Assembly (NCBI GenBank): GCA_050084985.1
Contig: JBITNC010000001.1
Location: 78,492,001-78,556,000, forward strand
Length of the DNA: 64,000 bases
Source of the DNA: Nageia nagi
Lineage: Eukaryota > Pinophyta
Direction: 5' to 3'
Shown here: positions 21,421 to 35,520 of the stretch, piece by piece
Layout: each line of letters opens with the position of its first letter
Position numbering within the stretch: position 1 is the stretch's first letter
Position numbers and translations under genes: made by a program
The notes under the pieces: generated by a model
The model's database searches: none
The model's input: the letters and a program-made list of their open reading frames with translations, nothing else
What the model was told of the DNA's origin: nothing

Positions 21421-24170
21421 TAGAGTATTAGGGAGAACCTATAATATCTTGATCATCATATAAAAATCCCTCTCTAAAATAAGCTTGATGATGTAACATA
21501 CATGCAAACCAATCTCTTTTCATTGGATTTGGGGAACTCTCTTTTAGCTCCCATAATCTCAAGAATAACATCATCATTATAAACAAATCCACTTTAATAG
21601 GTGCACTTGGTGGTAATAAAGGATATGCATAATAATATTGTAACACTTAATTAGGATCGTACATCATGTTACATCTCAACCACTCATCAAACAAAAGGAG
21701 TTCATCATTCTAATCCTTCTTCTTAATAATTTAAACAGTGCGTATGAAAGGCACCACCTTGGGGGTGTACCCTTCAAATCTAATTCTATAAGTTCTCTTA
21801 TATTGACCATCATTAAAAATAGGTTAAACAATATTTAGTGGCAATATAAAAATCAACATTATGAAATGTATACTTAATTTTCCTTTTATCATACCTTGCT
21901 AGGAATATTTAGGAATAAAACTATCTTTTGCATGAATTAATGACGATTTTTTTCTCTTGCTCTTAATAGTAAATTGATTTTAGGAAGAGGATCATTAAAA
22001 TATTTAGAAATAGAGAGCCATCACTCAATATCCTCCTCCTTCATGCATCATCAATCTAACAACCATAAGTTTATGGATCTAAGGTCTACCTAGTAACAAG
22101 TTATAAGGCAATTTCACTTGAAATACATAAAACATTTATTTGTATATTTTACTCCTACTTCAATAGGCATAACAACATAACCAATACATTCCTTTTCAAT
22201 ATTATCAAATACCTTGATATTAATAGTATATCTCTTCACATTCTCATTATTGGATGGAAAATAATTTTGTAACAAACCTATGGAGCATACATTCATATTT
22301 GAACTTGTATCTGTCAAATTTTTCTTAGTAGGAATACCACCAAATTTCATTTGAATATACAAACTAAATTATTTTCAATGACATCCTCACTAGGAAATCA
22401 CTATATTGAAAATAAATTATATTACAAGTAAGATCTTTTCAAAATTAATAACTAACTCGATAAATTTAGCTATAGGGACATCAACATTTACTTTAGTTTT
22501 ATTTAATGCTTCAAACAATGATTCCCTTTAATCTATGGATAATTGAAAAATACCAAATATAATTATCTTATAATCCACCACCTTTAGTTGATCCAAGAGT
22601 TATTTCATTCTTGAATCATGAGAAACCTTCATTATCTAAGCTATCATCAAGTGAATTTTCCCTCTAGGTATCCCATGTCGATCAACAACACAACTATCTT
22701 AATCAAATATGATATTCATCACTAGAGGCTCAACTTCCTTAGATTAAACCATGTGCATATCATATTGTATTTTGCCATCATCAACCTATTTATTTAAATT
22801 TTTCCTCAAAAGCATGCAAGAATTAGTGTTATTTCCTTTTACCTTATGATAAGAACAAAATAAATCCCAATTATACCAATTAAACTTATCATCATGAGAT
22901 CCTAATTGCTTCTGCATATTAGGAGCAATCAAACCCTTCTTCAACAAATTCTTGAACATCATTGTTGAACTTATAGGTAATCTTATAAAATCTTTCATAT
23001 TTTATTTTTCTTTACTTTTTTGTTGCTCTTTATCTATAGGTTCTTCAACACAATGAACCTCTTTGCTTTCTTTTTCTGATAGCCACCCTTCTTTATCTCT
23101 TTGGAAGAATTACCATATTACAATTTTTCCATTTCAACCATGCACTTCTCTTTTTGATTCAATCTATGAACTATCTCAGTAAATGAAAAACCAATATAAT
23201 CCATAGCTAAAAACTTCAATTCAAGATGAATATTATTTAAAAATATAGCCTTAATATTATCTTACAATAAAGGTCCTTGAATCATACTCCCAAACTTTTG
23301 AAATTTTTAAGAAAATTTATCAAATCTCTCATTTGGACCTTGTCTAGCATTTACCAAATTAGAAACAACAACTTGTCTAGAAGTACTATACTTAAAATGC
23401 ATGTAAAATTTGGATACATGTTATGCATAATAATTAATTCATTTGGAGGTTAAAGAGAAATAGGAATTTATAGAATCATGTCATAGAGCACTCATAAAAT
23501 ATTTAGCCATGAAATTACCATTCACTCCAAATTTCAATTCAAACTTCATATCAAAAGCCTTGATGTGGGCCATAGGATCTTATTCACCTTGATATGACTC
23601 AAAAATTAGTTCTACTTGTAGATCTAATGCCCTTGCATTTATGATTTCATCATATAAGGGATTTGGACCTTGTCTAGCATTCACCAAATTAGAAACAACA
23701 ACTTGTCTAGAAGTACTATACTTAAAATGCATGTAAAATTTGGATACAAGTTATGCATAATAATTAATTCATTTGGAGGTTAAAGAGAAATAGGAATTTA
23801 TAGAATCATTCATATAGCAATCATAAAATATTTAGCCATGAAATTACCATTCACTCCAAATTTTAATTCAAACTTCATATCAAAAGCCTTGATGTGGGCC
23901 ATAGGATCTTATTCACCTTGATATGACTCAAAAATTAGTTCTACTTGTAGATCTAGTGCCCTTGCATTTATGATTTCATCATATAAGGGATTTGAATCCC
24001 TTGATCTACAAGTTTGAGATCCCATCAACATCTTGTTTTTTCCAACATTAGATCCCTAACTATTATCATCATCACCATAAAGAATTTTTCTCAAATTAAT
24101 TTTGGTAGCATCATTAAAGTTATTAACCATGGCAAGGAAATCAACACGATCCATTTTAAAATAGTTGAGA
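21420..24170 (-). pseudogene. Ty3/gypsy E gag-protease fragment
   Basis: Reading down from 24170, the gag begins with 'MDRVDFLAMVNNFND', followed by a capsid-like region, then a CCHC-like remnant at 22786-22900 (CSYHKVKG....CMLLRKNLNK). A protease follows at about 22000-22360: the catalytic box is D-T-S-S followed by NMNV, and the C-terminal block reads LPYNLLLGRP near 22085-22130. Downstream frames to 21430 are poorly conserved and no RT follows, so the element is truncated at its 3' side. The gag holds a 330-bp tandem duplication (23331-23990). A primer site and an LTR are at 24438 and 24454. The protease differs from those of gypsy A and B, so this is another family. Confidence 0.75.
23331..23990. 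repeat. 330-bp tandem duplication inside gypsy E gag
   Basis: Two adjacent units start ATTTGGACCTTGTCTAGCAT (23331 and 23661). They are almost identical, with a few differences near the middle and a 1-bp length difference. The 330-bp period equals 110 codons. Confidence 0.9.
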
Positions 24171-24437
24171 AATAATATTATTCTTATCCATAAACCCTTG
24201 GGATTTTATCATAACTAGTAAATAAAAATAAAATCAATGTATGAAAAGAAAATTAAGCTCACCAATTGTTATAACTAAAATAATTAAATTATTAAGGTTA
24301 ATTATAATATTGAATTACAAGCAATAATAGTGAAATTTATAAATATTACAATCCTATTACCAACTAAAGCAATTAAATATGAAAGATGAAAATAATACAA
24401 ATATATTAAATTAATGACTCATTAATGATTAACAAAG

Positions 24438-24446
24438 GCTCTGATA
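24438..24446 (-). other. Primer binding site, gypsy E
   Basis: On the minus strand TATCAGAGC lies eight bases inside the LTR boundary. It matches nine bases of the initiator Met-tRNA site; the first three bases of the canonical site are changed. Confidence 0.6.
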
Positions 24447-24453
24447 GTTACTT

Positions 24454-24874
24454 TGAGGGATTTCAAGTGATGACACTCCAACCTAAGAAGTGACACTCCA
24501 TGGAGGATAGGCTTGATAGTCCTGTTTGTGGGAATAATTTGTAGTTGACCTCTTTGAGTTACTTGTTAGCTATAATATCCATGATAAGTAAAGTAACAAG
24601 TTTGTAAGTTCATTTAAATATAGGATGAATTGAAAGATTGCAAGAATGTAGTATTTATAGTGTAATAAAATCTAGATATGATTGATGGTATTGCAAAATA
24701 TCAATCAATGGGATCAAATATGTTTACCACCTATCAAGGATTCTAGATCATGTCATAATGTTTCACGCAAAACCCTTCCAAATTTATAAGTAGAAGGTCT
24801 AGTACCAAGGCTCCTCCTTGGGATTATATTTTTATAATGCCAAGGCTCTTTCTCAGGCTTATCTTTGAGATTAC
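24454..24874 (-). repeat. Probable 5' LTR of gypsy E
   Basis: On the minus strand this runs from TGTAATCTC to CCCTCA and has a TATA-like CTATAAATA around 24655. The right side is next to the primer site. No second LTR is found in the window, so the outer limit (24874) is an estimate based on the TG end. Confidence 0.5.
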
Positions 24875-26100
24875 ATGTTACCGTAAAATATAAAGGTAGT
24901 GATTGTGGACAATAAAAAGAGCATTAAATAATTTAAGTAAATAAATCATTTTAAATACATAAAAGGTATATTTGAATTAAATTAAAATTCCTTTTTAGTT
25001 TTTTTTTATAATAAGGGTAAATTATATTATCAAAAGATGCAAGGTTTTATCTAAATCCTTAAAAAAATGATCACAAAAATGTTTTCCAAAGAAGAAAATA
25101 ACTACCCAGCTATACCTAATGATAGCCTAAAATTAATAGAAATATTGATAGAATGCAACTAGAATAATGCTTTTATACAACCAAAAAGAAAATATAATAG
25201 TTATCTAAAAGCTTCAACAGATACAATCCACTACATATTATACTATAACTATACTAACTACCAAAATAAAACTACAAAGAGGCTAACAAATACATCATAT
25301 AAGCCTTTTTACTTCTTTTCTTATTACTTTTGGAGTTTTCTTCTCTTGCTTCTTAGAATTTTCCCTATATGCATTTTAGATTGCATTAAACTAGGATCTT
25401 CAAAGGGGATTGGATATTCAACTAGGATCCATGCTAGGGGAAGGATATTGAGGGGCACTTTGGTCTTGTATTTCTTTACTTTATTTTTCTTGCTTCCTTT
25501 CCCCCCATCTCCAACTTGGGTTGGCTACTCAATCTTCATACACTCATTTCTCTTGATAGGAGGAACTATTGGGGATTCTATCAAGATTGGCTCCTTTGTT
25601 TAGATACATTTAGGATGAGCTTCTTCCATCACATCAATTTTTTGTATCTTCTCACCCTCCATCATAGGGTACCAAAAACTATCATCATTGCATTTTCCAT
25701 ATTAGTGACACCTTCAGTATCATACTCAACATGAAAAATATCTATAACTTCAGCATACATCCTCCTTGCTATCAATCATTTTAGTAGATAACTCCCCTTA
25801 TTATGAATTCTAAGGCTCTTAAAATATGTTTTATTATTCTACAACTAGTGTATCATCTTTAGACCCCACATATTATAAATTCATAACCAAGGGTTGTTCC
25901 TCCTTGAGGGATGCCTATAATGTAGAGTCTGCATAGGGTCATTAGAAGGGGTAGATAACTATATAGCTTCATTATACACATAGGTTTATTAGGGCCCCAA
26001 AGTAGGAAATCAGCCTTCATAAAGATATCTATCCTAAACATTCAAAACCTAGCTAAATTCTTACTATCTCTAGCCCCATATTTTCTTCTCCATTAAGATC
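24875..26100 (-). other. Unassigned; decayed minus-strand frames at 25340-26050
   Basis: Short minus-strand frames (for example 26041-25859, and a stretch with 'VEYDTEGVTNMENAM' near 25700) look like remains of a coding sequence broken by stops. I cannot name a family. The position between two gypsy fragments suggests retroelement spacer. Confidence 0.3.
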
Positions 26101-27700
26101 TAGTATGTTCAACAAAGTTGTCATTGTTTCCAACACAAAGATAATACAACACAAAATGAAGTAGTAGATTAGGCATATCAAAACATAAGATTGGAATAAT
26201 GTAGGATCAAAATAAAATTATTTAAAAAAAATATAGTAGTACAATATGATTATATTCAGCATAAAACATAGAAGAGTAGATTATAGGATAAAATATAGCA
26301 AAAGAGTTAAAAAGAACAAAGTGAATAATGATGTTCAAAAATACACATTGAAGACCAAAAATGCATAGTGAAGATTGATAATGAAATATGATGTCTAAAA
26401 ATGATGTTTGACAATGTAGGGTGAAGGCTAACAATAAAAGTTGATGTTCAACAATGCAAGGTGATGTTCAACAATGCAAAGTGGAGTTGTGTTAGTAAGG
26501 ATTTTTCATAAAAATTGATCAATAATATTTGAATATGTATAAATTTTATCACATACCTCAAATAAACTAGATTTATTATATATTGAATAGTTATCAAAAT
26601 AAGCTTTCTAATGAGTATATGCATGCCTACCTTTATTGAACAATTTCCCAATAAATGAAGTAATTTACTAAAATTGAAACACATTAGTCAAGCATCAAAA
26701 GGGTTAGTAAAGCATTATAAAAATGTATTGAGGGTCAAAATAAAATATATTTATGATAAAAAAAACATGGAGTATAAATGAAATTTGATTATCCCTCACT
26801 AAGTTACTCATCAAGGGAGCTTATCATCCATCAATGAAGTTTGTTAGAGTTAAAAATGTGCATGATGAATTCTAGGGGTTTATGATAGGATAATCTCAAT
26901 GAAATTAGCCCATAGAGAATAAATGCAATTTTATTAACCCTCTATAAGTATTAGGAATTTATGAAAATCTAAATGAAGTGTGATTAGCCCTCTATTTATT
27001 CTAGACATCATGTTTCTACAGTAGTTACAAAAATGGTTGCCAAATACTCATTTTTGAATCAAAATGGATTATATGACCATTTGATTCACATCTATAGGAA
27101 ATAATATATCCAATGGTAGATTATTTTTGCATTTGGATACCTATTTAAAATGTTATAGCATATGTAATTTACAAGACTTTCTTATGATCATATTTTTTGT
27201 AAATGAAAGTGTAGAGGTTGTAACTGTATGACCATTATGAATTGTTTTATTATTAAAAAATGTTGTGTGGATGAAATAGTAAATGGAATGAAGTGTAATA
27301 TAATAAAAATATCTAAGGAGTAGTGATTATTTAATAATGTAACTAAAAATTGGTTTAGTATAGTTACCATGAACTACAACTTATCAAAACAATATTGAGA
27401 ATAGTGAAGTAAAAACAAGTTGAGATTTTTGGTGAGGTTATTATTACTACTGAAGAGTGAATATGTAAAATAATTTAATAAATCTAGAATGAGTTGGATG
27501 AATTGGATGCTAAGCAAGAAGTATGGATTTACAAACATAGCCAAATATGCAAGATTATTAGTAGAATGGTGTACATCTTTCTATTGAGACAAAAAAGAAG
27601 ACTGTAAGTGCTAAATAGTTTCAAATGGTAATGATGGAAATGCATTGGATATGAAGACATGAAGCTAAATCAAATAGAGATATTAATAAGTGTGGATATT
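26100..27700. other. AT-rich sequence, no gene seen
   Basis: Short reiterations of GATGTTCAACAATGCAA and variants appear at 26330-26475. There is no coding frame above background. Confidence 0.45.
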
Positions 27701-28064
27701 ATTGAGCTAGGCCATTTAGGGTCTTTGTGAAAGAGTTTTCAAGTTTTTTAAAATCATTTTCTTTTGGCCAAAGGGGTTGGTGCTCCTTGCAATGGGTGCT
27801 ACAAAAAATGGAGTTGTTGCTTCATCCATTGGGTGCTAGTAAACCATTGTAAAGTGGATGCTTTAGTTCAAAAATGGATTTTAACCATGATCTAAACAAC
27901 CTTTTCCCATGGATGTAGCCAATATGGTGAATCTTGTTAAATATATTTTCATATATTGTTCTTGTATATTTGAATGTATTTCAATACTACATTCGGTTAT
28001 TAACTTCAAGTTTTCATTACATATTGATTCACCCCCCTCTCGATGTGACTTCTAGTCCAATAAT

Positions 28065-28076
28065 TGGTGGCAAATC
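28065..28076 (+). other. Degenerate primer binding site of a copia fragment
   Basis: TGGTGGCAAATC resembles the Met-tRNA site with three changes. It follows an LTR-end-like sequence with CACCCCCCTCTCGATGTGAC, a common pattern before copia primer sites. The LTR itself probably covers the preceding few hundred bases, but its start cannot be placed. Confidence 0.45.
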
Positions 28077-28129
28077 CATATTTATTGTTTAAATTCTAAT
28101 CAATTGAAGAGATCCAAGAAGTGACACAA

Positions 28130-28830
28130 TATCTAGTGGAGAAGTTTCTCTTTGAACAAACCACCACTTTTTGATGGATAAAACTACTCCTTCTAGAGAA
28201 TTTGGATACAAACTTATCTCAGTTCCTTAAGTTATGATATTTGGGAAGTTATTGTAAATGGACACATAGCACCATCAACACCTCCAATAGATCTAGCCAA
28301 TAAGAAGTTGTGTGAAAGTGATTCTAAGGCCAAAAATGCCATCATGTGTGGTCTAGTTGATAGTGATTTGGTAAATATTATGGGATGTAAATTTGATAAA
28401 GAGATGTGGGAAAAATTGAAGAGTATCCATGAGAGTGATGAAAATATAAAGGAAGATAAGCTACAAACTTTTAGAGCTCAATTTCAAGGGTTGAAGATGA
28501 ATGATGAAGAATAAATTATAGCCTACATACTCATAGTGAATGAGGTTATCAATTCAATTAGAGATTTAGGTGAAGAGATTGAATATAAGGTCATTGTCAA
28601 AAAGATCCTAAAATCCTTGACATCCATATTTGATGACAAAGTCTCATCCATTCAATAAGTAAAGGATCTAAATTCATTTACCTTATATGAAATGCATACC
28701 TCTCTAACTTTCTATGAAATGAGAATTGGCAAGGCCAAGACCAATAACAAAGAAGATATCTTTAAAGCCACCAAGAGTTCCAAGTCAAAGATAGACAAAA
28801 ATGAAGTTAAAGCTTCATACATGTAGGAAT
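28130..28830 (+). pseudogene. Truncated copia gag (UBN2-type), second copia family
   Basis: A mostly open frame carries the typical blocks of copia gag: KAKNAIMCGL near 28330, 'MWEKLKSIHESDENIKEDKL', 'FRAQFQGLKM', 'EVINSIRDLGEE' and 'YEMRIGKAKT'. One TAA at 28512 and several further stops break it. No zinc knuckle or pol follows; the sequence changes at about 28830. The gag differs clearly from that of elements 1 and 2, so this belongs to another copia family and is a 5'-end fragment. Confidence 0.8.
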
Positions 28831-29440
28831 AAAACTTTATTCAAAATCTCAAAAGAGGACAAGTTAAATACAAATCAATTTATACATAGAAACTATACTC
28901 AAATCAATAATAATATTTCTTATATATTTTTGTACATTCTTATATTTGTGAAATATTTTCTTGGCTAGAGCATATATAAGTTCAAGATAAGGGTGGCATC
29001 TTTCAAATAAGAATGGTAGGATAAACTAAGTTTCATAAATTGAATCCCATAATTGACTATCTTTGACATAAATAGTTTTGAGGGTTTGATTTTTAAATCA
29101 ACATGATTATTAAATATATTTGTACTAAAAATGTTTAAATTCTTATCATTTACAATACTCTAAGTAGCTATGAACTTACCCATTTTTGCAAAATTATCAA
29201 ATAAGAGCTCAAAATGGGTATAATCAAACTTTTCAAAGATGTAAACCCTAGGGCTCCAAAAGATAAAATATTATAGAGGAAAAAATGCTAAGGTACAAAT
29301 TTGAAATGGGGTAAAGCAAAAGAAATACATAACTACCCTATTTAATACAAAAAGATGCACCTTTAAAATTACACATGAAAAAAATTAAATATATACATAT
29401 AATACATACTTACATGGTTAAACAACTATGTATAACTTCA
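28830..29440. other. AT-rich sequence, no gene seen
   Basis: Nothing recognisable. It is probably the 3' untranslated side of gypsy B, which ends near 29450. Confidence 0.4.
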
Positions 29441-29449
29441 AATGCTAGT

Positions 29450-32400
29450 CATTGATTATGATAGGAAGGACCCACCATATAATCCCTCTAACTCAAATGC
29501 ATTGTTCTGAATTTATTTTTGTAATGATGTATGGTCCAAACCATAGAGAATCAAAAATTTTGGTGACTTCCAAGCTTGGCTTTATCCCCATGCTAATTGA
29601 GAACCAAGTCACCAAGTTTGAAAAAAATATTAGTTGCATACCCTTTATCAAACCATCTCTTAACCATACTATTTCATTTTTGGATTTCTCTATAATAATT
29701 CTCTTAAATATCATGTAAGTAGATTAAATAAAACATCCTTATATATAATGGTTTTGAATCATGCATATCATATCAATTAAGTAGTTGTAATGTAAGTAAA
29801 TCAATGTGAGATGCCAATATTGCTCTTTTACCATAAACCATAACATAAGAAGAAGACTTTATATAAGACTTCTAAGTGATTTGGTTTGCCCATAATGGAA
29901 GGTTAAGCTTCTTATTCTTGTATTTTTGATTGTCATCTATTGTCCTCTTCAATATGCTCAACAAATTTTTGTTTGTTGATTCAGCTAATCCATTACCTTG
30001 TGGGTAATAATTGGAAGAGGTTTTCTAGTAAATACCATACTTGAGAGAAAATTTTGAGACTCTATCTCCTAAAAATGTTGGACCATTATCTAATATAACA
30101 ATCTATGGAATACCAAATCTAGTAATGATTCTCTCCATGAAAGAGATAATTGTATCTTGATTTGGTATTTTGTTGCAAAAGCTTCAGTCCATCTTGTAAA
30201 ATAATTTGTAGTTTTTAATATGAACCTATTTCCTAGTTATGGCCTTGGCTTGATCATATTCCAATAAAATCAAGGCCCCATTGTCAAAATGGTTCTTCTA
30301 AGTGATGGGTTGTAATGGCATTGTTACCATTCTAATCCTTCTCATAAATCTATTATGTTTTTCACATTATTTTGCAATATAAAATAAATCTATATACAAG
30401 GATGGCCAATAATAACTTGCTTGTAAATTTTTTATTGCAATGGTATATCTTGAATAATGTCCTTTGGAAAAACAAGAATGGAATTCCTTCAAAAATTCAA
30501 TAATTTTCTAAAAATATATGCATCTTAATAACATTCCATCATGATTCTTTCTATAAAATATATGATCTATCATACAATAATTGAGTGCATATAATTTGAA
30601 CATTCTCCTTTGAGAGACATTGAGTTTATATGGTAGTCTACCACTATCAAAATATATACATAATTATGTTAGCTAATTTTTTGATTCTTTTGAAACTTCT
30701 AAAAGTTATGTACCTTGATTTTCCACTTCAAAAATCATCATGGGATCTAAGCTTTGATCCTTATCCAACTACTTACAAATATATTTCCCCTTAATCAACT
30801 TGGTAGGATGTATTTCAACATCATATTTCAAAATCTTTGTAATCCATTCAACTCTCTCTTGATCCATTTCACCCTATAGAATGTAACTTCTAATATCCAG
30901 ATGAATGGTAAGCACTAAAATTTTATTTTGATAAATGTAATACTTAAACCTTTTAAGAGATTTCATTATTATGAATACCTATTTTTTAATTAATCCATAC
31001 CTTTATTTAGCATCATGTAAAGTTTGGTTAAATAATGGTATAGGGTGTTCATCATGATTATCTTCTTTCTGAGTTAAAATTGCTACTATATTTTTCTCTA
31101 CTCTATATGTATATAAAATAAATTCCTTTGAAAAGTTCATATTCTTCAAAATTAGAATAGACATGATGGATGATTTGATCTATTCAAAATCCATGATTCT
31201 CTCATGTATCCACTTAAAAGGAACTTTATATTTTAGTACTCTTGTTATTAGCAAAACAATTTCAAAAAACATCTTAGATAAATATCCTTACAAAATTTAT
31301 TTAATCCAAAAAGCTTGCAACTTTTTAACATTATATGAAATTGTGAGTTTGGAGACTAGATTCTACTCTCTTTAGATCAATTGAAAATACCTCTTTTAAA
31401 ATGACATGATGTAGCAACTTTTCTTAATCCATATCAAAAATAAATTTCTTGAAAATTTAATAAAATTTTGAATTCTTGATACTTTAGGAAAGTTTTTCAG
31501 ATATGTTGTGAGTGATATCCTTCTTTTGAGAGAAAATAGTGATATCATCTAAATAAACTAAAACACTTTTATTAATTAATTCCCCAAATCATGCTCCATA
31601 TCCCTTTTAAAAGTTGCATCAATATTGGACAAACCAAATGGCATTCATTGAAAACCAAATGTTCCCCATTTTGTGGTGAATGTTATTTTTTATTGATCTT
31701 CATCTTTCACCCAAATATGGTTATACCCAAAGAAGCCACCAAGAAAAGAGAAACACTATGATCTTACAACCATAAGTAGGATTTACCTGATAGGATGCAA
31801 AGAATAATTATCTTTCATTGAGACTATATAGATTCTATAAATCTATACACATCTTGATATCTCCATTCTTCTTCTTGATTGGCACCAAATCAGCCACCCA
31901 AGTAGAATATTTGATGGGATATATGATTCTTTCATGAAATAACTTTTTAATTTCCTATTGCATAACCACTTCAATATTAGTATTCACTAATGTTTACTAT
32001 TTTTAGAAAGGATTTACCCCTTCCACTAGCTCTATGGTGTGTTGAATAACATCTTTGTCAAATACCTTTAACTCATCATAGCTTAATGCTATGATACCAA
32101 CAAACTCATTCATGATTTTAGTTATCTCCTTAATATCTAAAGATGAATTCTTAATACCAACTTTAAGAACCTTGTTGGGAACTATTTCTAACACTTTAAA
32201 ATTCTTATGAGAAGCTAAAATATTTCCTTTCTTAACTAATTATCTTTATTAAAGAGATCTTCAAATCCAATAACACCTTTAGGCAAGGTATTATTTTTTA
32301 ATTATACAATCTATTCTTATTTGAATGCCTCAACCAATGACTCTTGGTTGTTTGAACATATAATTTGTGTAGCCAAGAAAGAATTTATGTCCTTATCATC

Positions 32401-33960
32401 TTTAAAAACTCACCATAAATAATCATTATCCAAAATAGAAGATTTGAAAATCAATTGAATGCCTTTTTCTTCTTAGCCAATGATGAGTAGGATCAAATCT
32501 TGATCCTTTCTGATCTAAGGCATCAACTTCACTATTTTGATCTCTATGAACTATAGTAAAATTTAGAGCATCAAATCTTCTAATAAGTCCCATCCTTTAT
32601 TTCTATATTGTTTCAAATAATGATTTTAACAAAACATTTATCAATAACTTGATTAATAACTAGTTCTGAATAACCAAAAATAGATAAACATTTTATTTTC
32701 AACTTTGTTGCTTATTCAAATCCTAAGCATAGGGATTCATACTTTTCTACATTATTAGTACAAATTAATGTAATACAAAAAGAATACCTCTTATCTTTAC
32801 TATAAGGGCATCTTAAAATAACTCTTGCACCATCTCCAATCTTAGACTTCACTCCATCAAAATGCATGTTTCATAATTCTTATTTCCTTAGTTCTTGAAT
32901 GGTAAAGGCTAGTAAATCTATAATATATTTAAAAATTACATAATTTCCCATACCCTTACTCTTAATTTTATTGATTATAAGTTCAAAAACTAAATCTACA
33001 AATTCTAATTCCTCCTCAGTATCATTTGTTAACAAATCCTACTCATTTATCATGTTAACTTAAGTTAGTTTCTTAATAAAAATCCTACTACATGCTTAGG
33101 CAAAATATTGAACATTCTATTCTTAAAAGGAAATAGAAATATGGGAATTTTCCATAGGTAATTACTCTCCTAGTTTGAATGTAAATTCTCTTGATAGACA
33201 CAAACCAAACATGGGGGGAAGATCAACAATTATGATATCTTGGATGATTGAAATCCTTGGACATCTATGAAGCTTCATTAGATATTTGTACCATCCAATT
33301 GAGTATTCCAATTGAATATCTAGTGTAAGTAAATCCAATGACATTAGACACTTTCTTAGGCATAAATTTCATGGGATCCCTTGAATCTATCATGTAATTA
33401 TGGACAATGTATCCTTCAAGTTCAAGGGTGATATAAAAAGGAGGTCTATTTTTCTCCATAAATGGTAATTTTGTAGCTATGTAAAAATTGCAATTTAAGC
33501 TATCATTTCCTTTAGTTTGGATCACTAGTTCTAGCTTAAGTAAGTCTATCTATCTGAGAATATGAAAGGCATAAAAAGTGATGTTTTTTTATGGTATTCT
33601 CTTTAGTTCATCCATAATGCTATATGGAATAATACAATAAGAACTCTATAATAGATATTTTATTTTATAATATTGAGTTTCTTCTTCTCTTTGGGCCATT
33701 TTTCAAAGATAAGTATCTAAATATTTTGGCTACTTTCTCCCTTTCTTAATTTTTTGGAGAAGTAGGAAGTTGGGAAGGTTGTTTTCATGGAACTTATTTT
33801 TCTTATAAAATCTTATCAGTAACCATAGATTCACCTATAGTACTCTTTCGATGATAACTTAGCAAAAAGTAGATGGTGTTTGAATAGGATTAACTAGGTG
33901 GGATTGAATCTATCTTTGAGATTAAAACTATATGATTGTATAACTTGTTTCAACAACTCT
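29450..33960 (-). pseudogene. Ty3/gypsy B pol pseudogene (same family as A)
   Basis: Read on the minus strand, the order is: a protease leader with a 'DELKR' block near 33620; protease at 33525-33160 (D-S-R in place of D-T-G; C-terminal VDLPPMFGLCLSREF); RNase H at about 32890-32480 (MHFDG, CTNN.EKYESL, YSELVINQV, NSEVDAL); RT approach at 32194-32003 (DELKVFDKDVIQHTIEL); RT to about 31250 with YLDDITIFS near 31565; integrase zinc region at about 30530-30400 (ending SYYWPS); integrase core at about 30150-29830 with D in LDNGPTFLGD and E in YYPQGNGLAESTNK; C-terminal domain at 29714-29493. Stops are frequent. The integrase is fuller than in A and keeps the visible catalytic D and E. No LTR is identified. 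Confidence 0.85.
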
Positions 33961-35520
33961 ATTAGAAGGTTCTGATAGAATCATTAGATGTAATGACCTA
34001 CCTAATTACACTTTATTATGACTTGAGTACCTTTGATAATTTAAATATGATTGAAACTATTTATGTTATAAGGTGACTAATAATGAATGGTTATATGTAA
34101 ATTGTATCAATTTGATGTTGGCTTTGATATTGTTATCACATAGCTTATAAGTTGAATCAACATGGGAGTCAGGTTGGAGACTTTATGGAACCAAAAATGA
34201 GTTGATTATAAGAATGGATTAGTAAGAGTGATTAAATCATTGGTATTGATCTTCTTATAGGCCATAGGGATCTTACTAAATCATATAGATGCATCTCATA
34301 ATTATTATGCTTAATACTCAATCCCTATGATGTGTATGATGCTTATGTGTGCACTAACAAAATTTACTTGCAAGATGGATAATCTTCATAGGTAAACTAT
34401 TTTTAAAAATTGAAAGGGAATATTCTAGAGATTAAAATTTGAATTTTTTACAAAAGAATTTTATTTTTATGTGTAATAAATTCTAGTGTTCAGTTAAAAT
34501 ATACTTATCAAGGGATGAAAGACTATTTTGGTATTTTGCATTAGGTGACTATTTTAGTATTTTGCATTAGGTATGCAAAATAATGAAGGGACTATCTCCA
34601 TACATTTTGGTATTTTGCATTAGGTGTGCAAAATAATTGATAGACTATTTCCATACATTTTGGTATCTTGCATGATGTGTGCAAAATAATTTGTAGGACT
34701 ATATAGATCTTATGAGTTACAAAAAAATTGGTCAAATCCCACAATAAAATAAAAAGCCTCCATGTCCCTCATGAATAAAAAAAATTGGAGTGGCCAAATA
34801 GTAAAGTTTTTGGAAGGGTTCTACCAATATTTTGTTATAAATACCTAGGAAACCTTTATAATAATACACACTTATCCCCTCTTTCCAAATCTTATCCTTG
34901 AGATTTGTTAAGGAAGGAGTCTCTCTCTTCTTAGTTTTTCATTCACAAGTCTAGATACTCTTCTTATATTTTAGCCACTAGTGCTAAAATGTTTAGTTTA
35001 AGCTATAAATTTTATGTGTGAATTTTTAAGTTTAATTGAAGGATGAAATTGATTATTTAAAAATTTGTGATGATAATAAAAAAAGGTCTTTTATTTTTAT
35101 ACCATGTGAGAGGGGTATAGTATGTTTTATTTGACACATTTGCATGTGATTATATTGTATATTTTTTCTATATATAGTTGGAGGTATCTAGATGGATGAG
35201 TGAATAATTTATTTAAAATTATTTATTTTATTTATAGTGGTAGTCAAGGGTGAAAAATTATGTGATATGCATTATGATGGACTATGCCTTAGCCATTTTC
35301 AAGGCCATGTGAATACTATTAAACCTAGGTGTTATTATGAGTATTTGGCAAGCTTATTGAATTTAGAAATGAGCTCTACTCTTCCATTAGAGTGTCATTG
35401 GATGTGTAATATTTCCCTAAAAATATATCTACCATTGTGTAATCAGGAGGAGGGTTGAGACTCCTAAATTCATCTCTGTTGAAAAGTCATCCAACTTGTA
35501 AATTTTTAGAAGGGACATTC
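33960..35520. other. AT-rich sequence, one short tandem repeat, no gene seen
   Basis: The only structured part is a tandem repeat at 34521-34705. A TATA-like TTATAAATACC near 34838 could belong to an unrecognised LTR. Confidence 0.4.
34521..34705 (+). repeat. About 62-bp tandem repeat, 3 units
   Basis: Units contain GGTATTTTGCATTAGGT, TGCAAAATAAT and GGACTAT.TCCATACATTTTGG, with a shortened first unit. The period between the last units is about 62 bp. Confidence 0.75.

Noticed and set aside
29450-33960. An intact, autonomous gypsy pol, since the integrase D and E residues are visible
   Set aside because: Protease active site is lost and many in-frame stops interrupt every domain.
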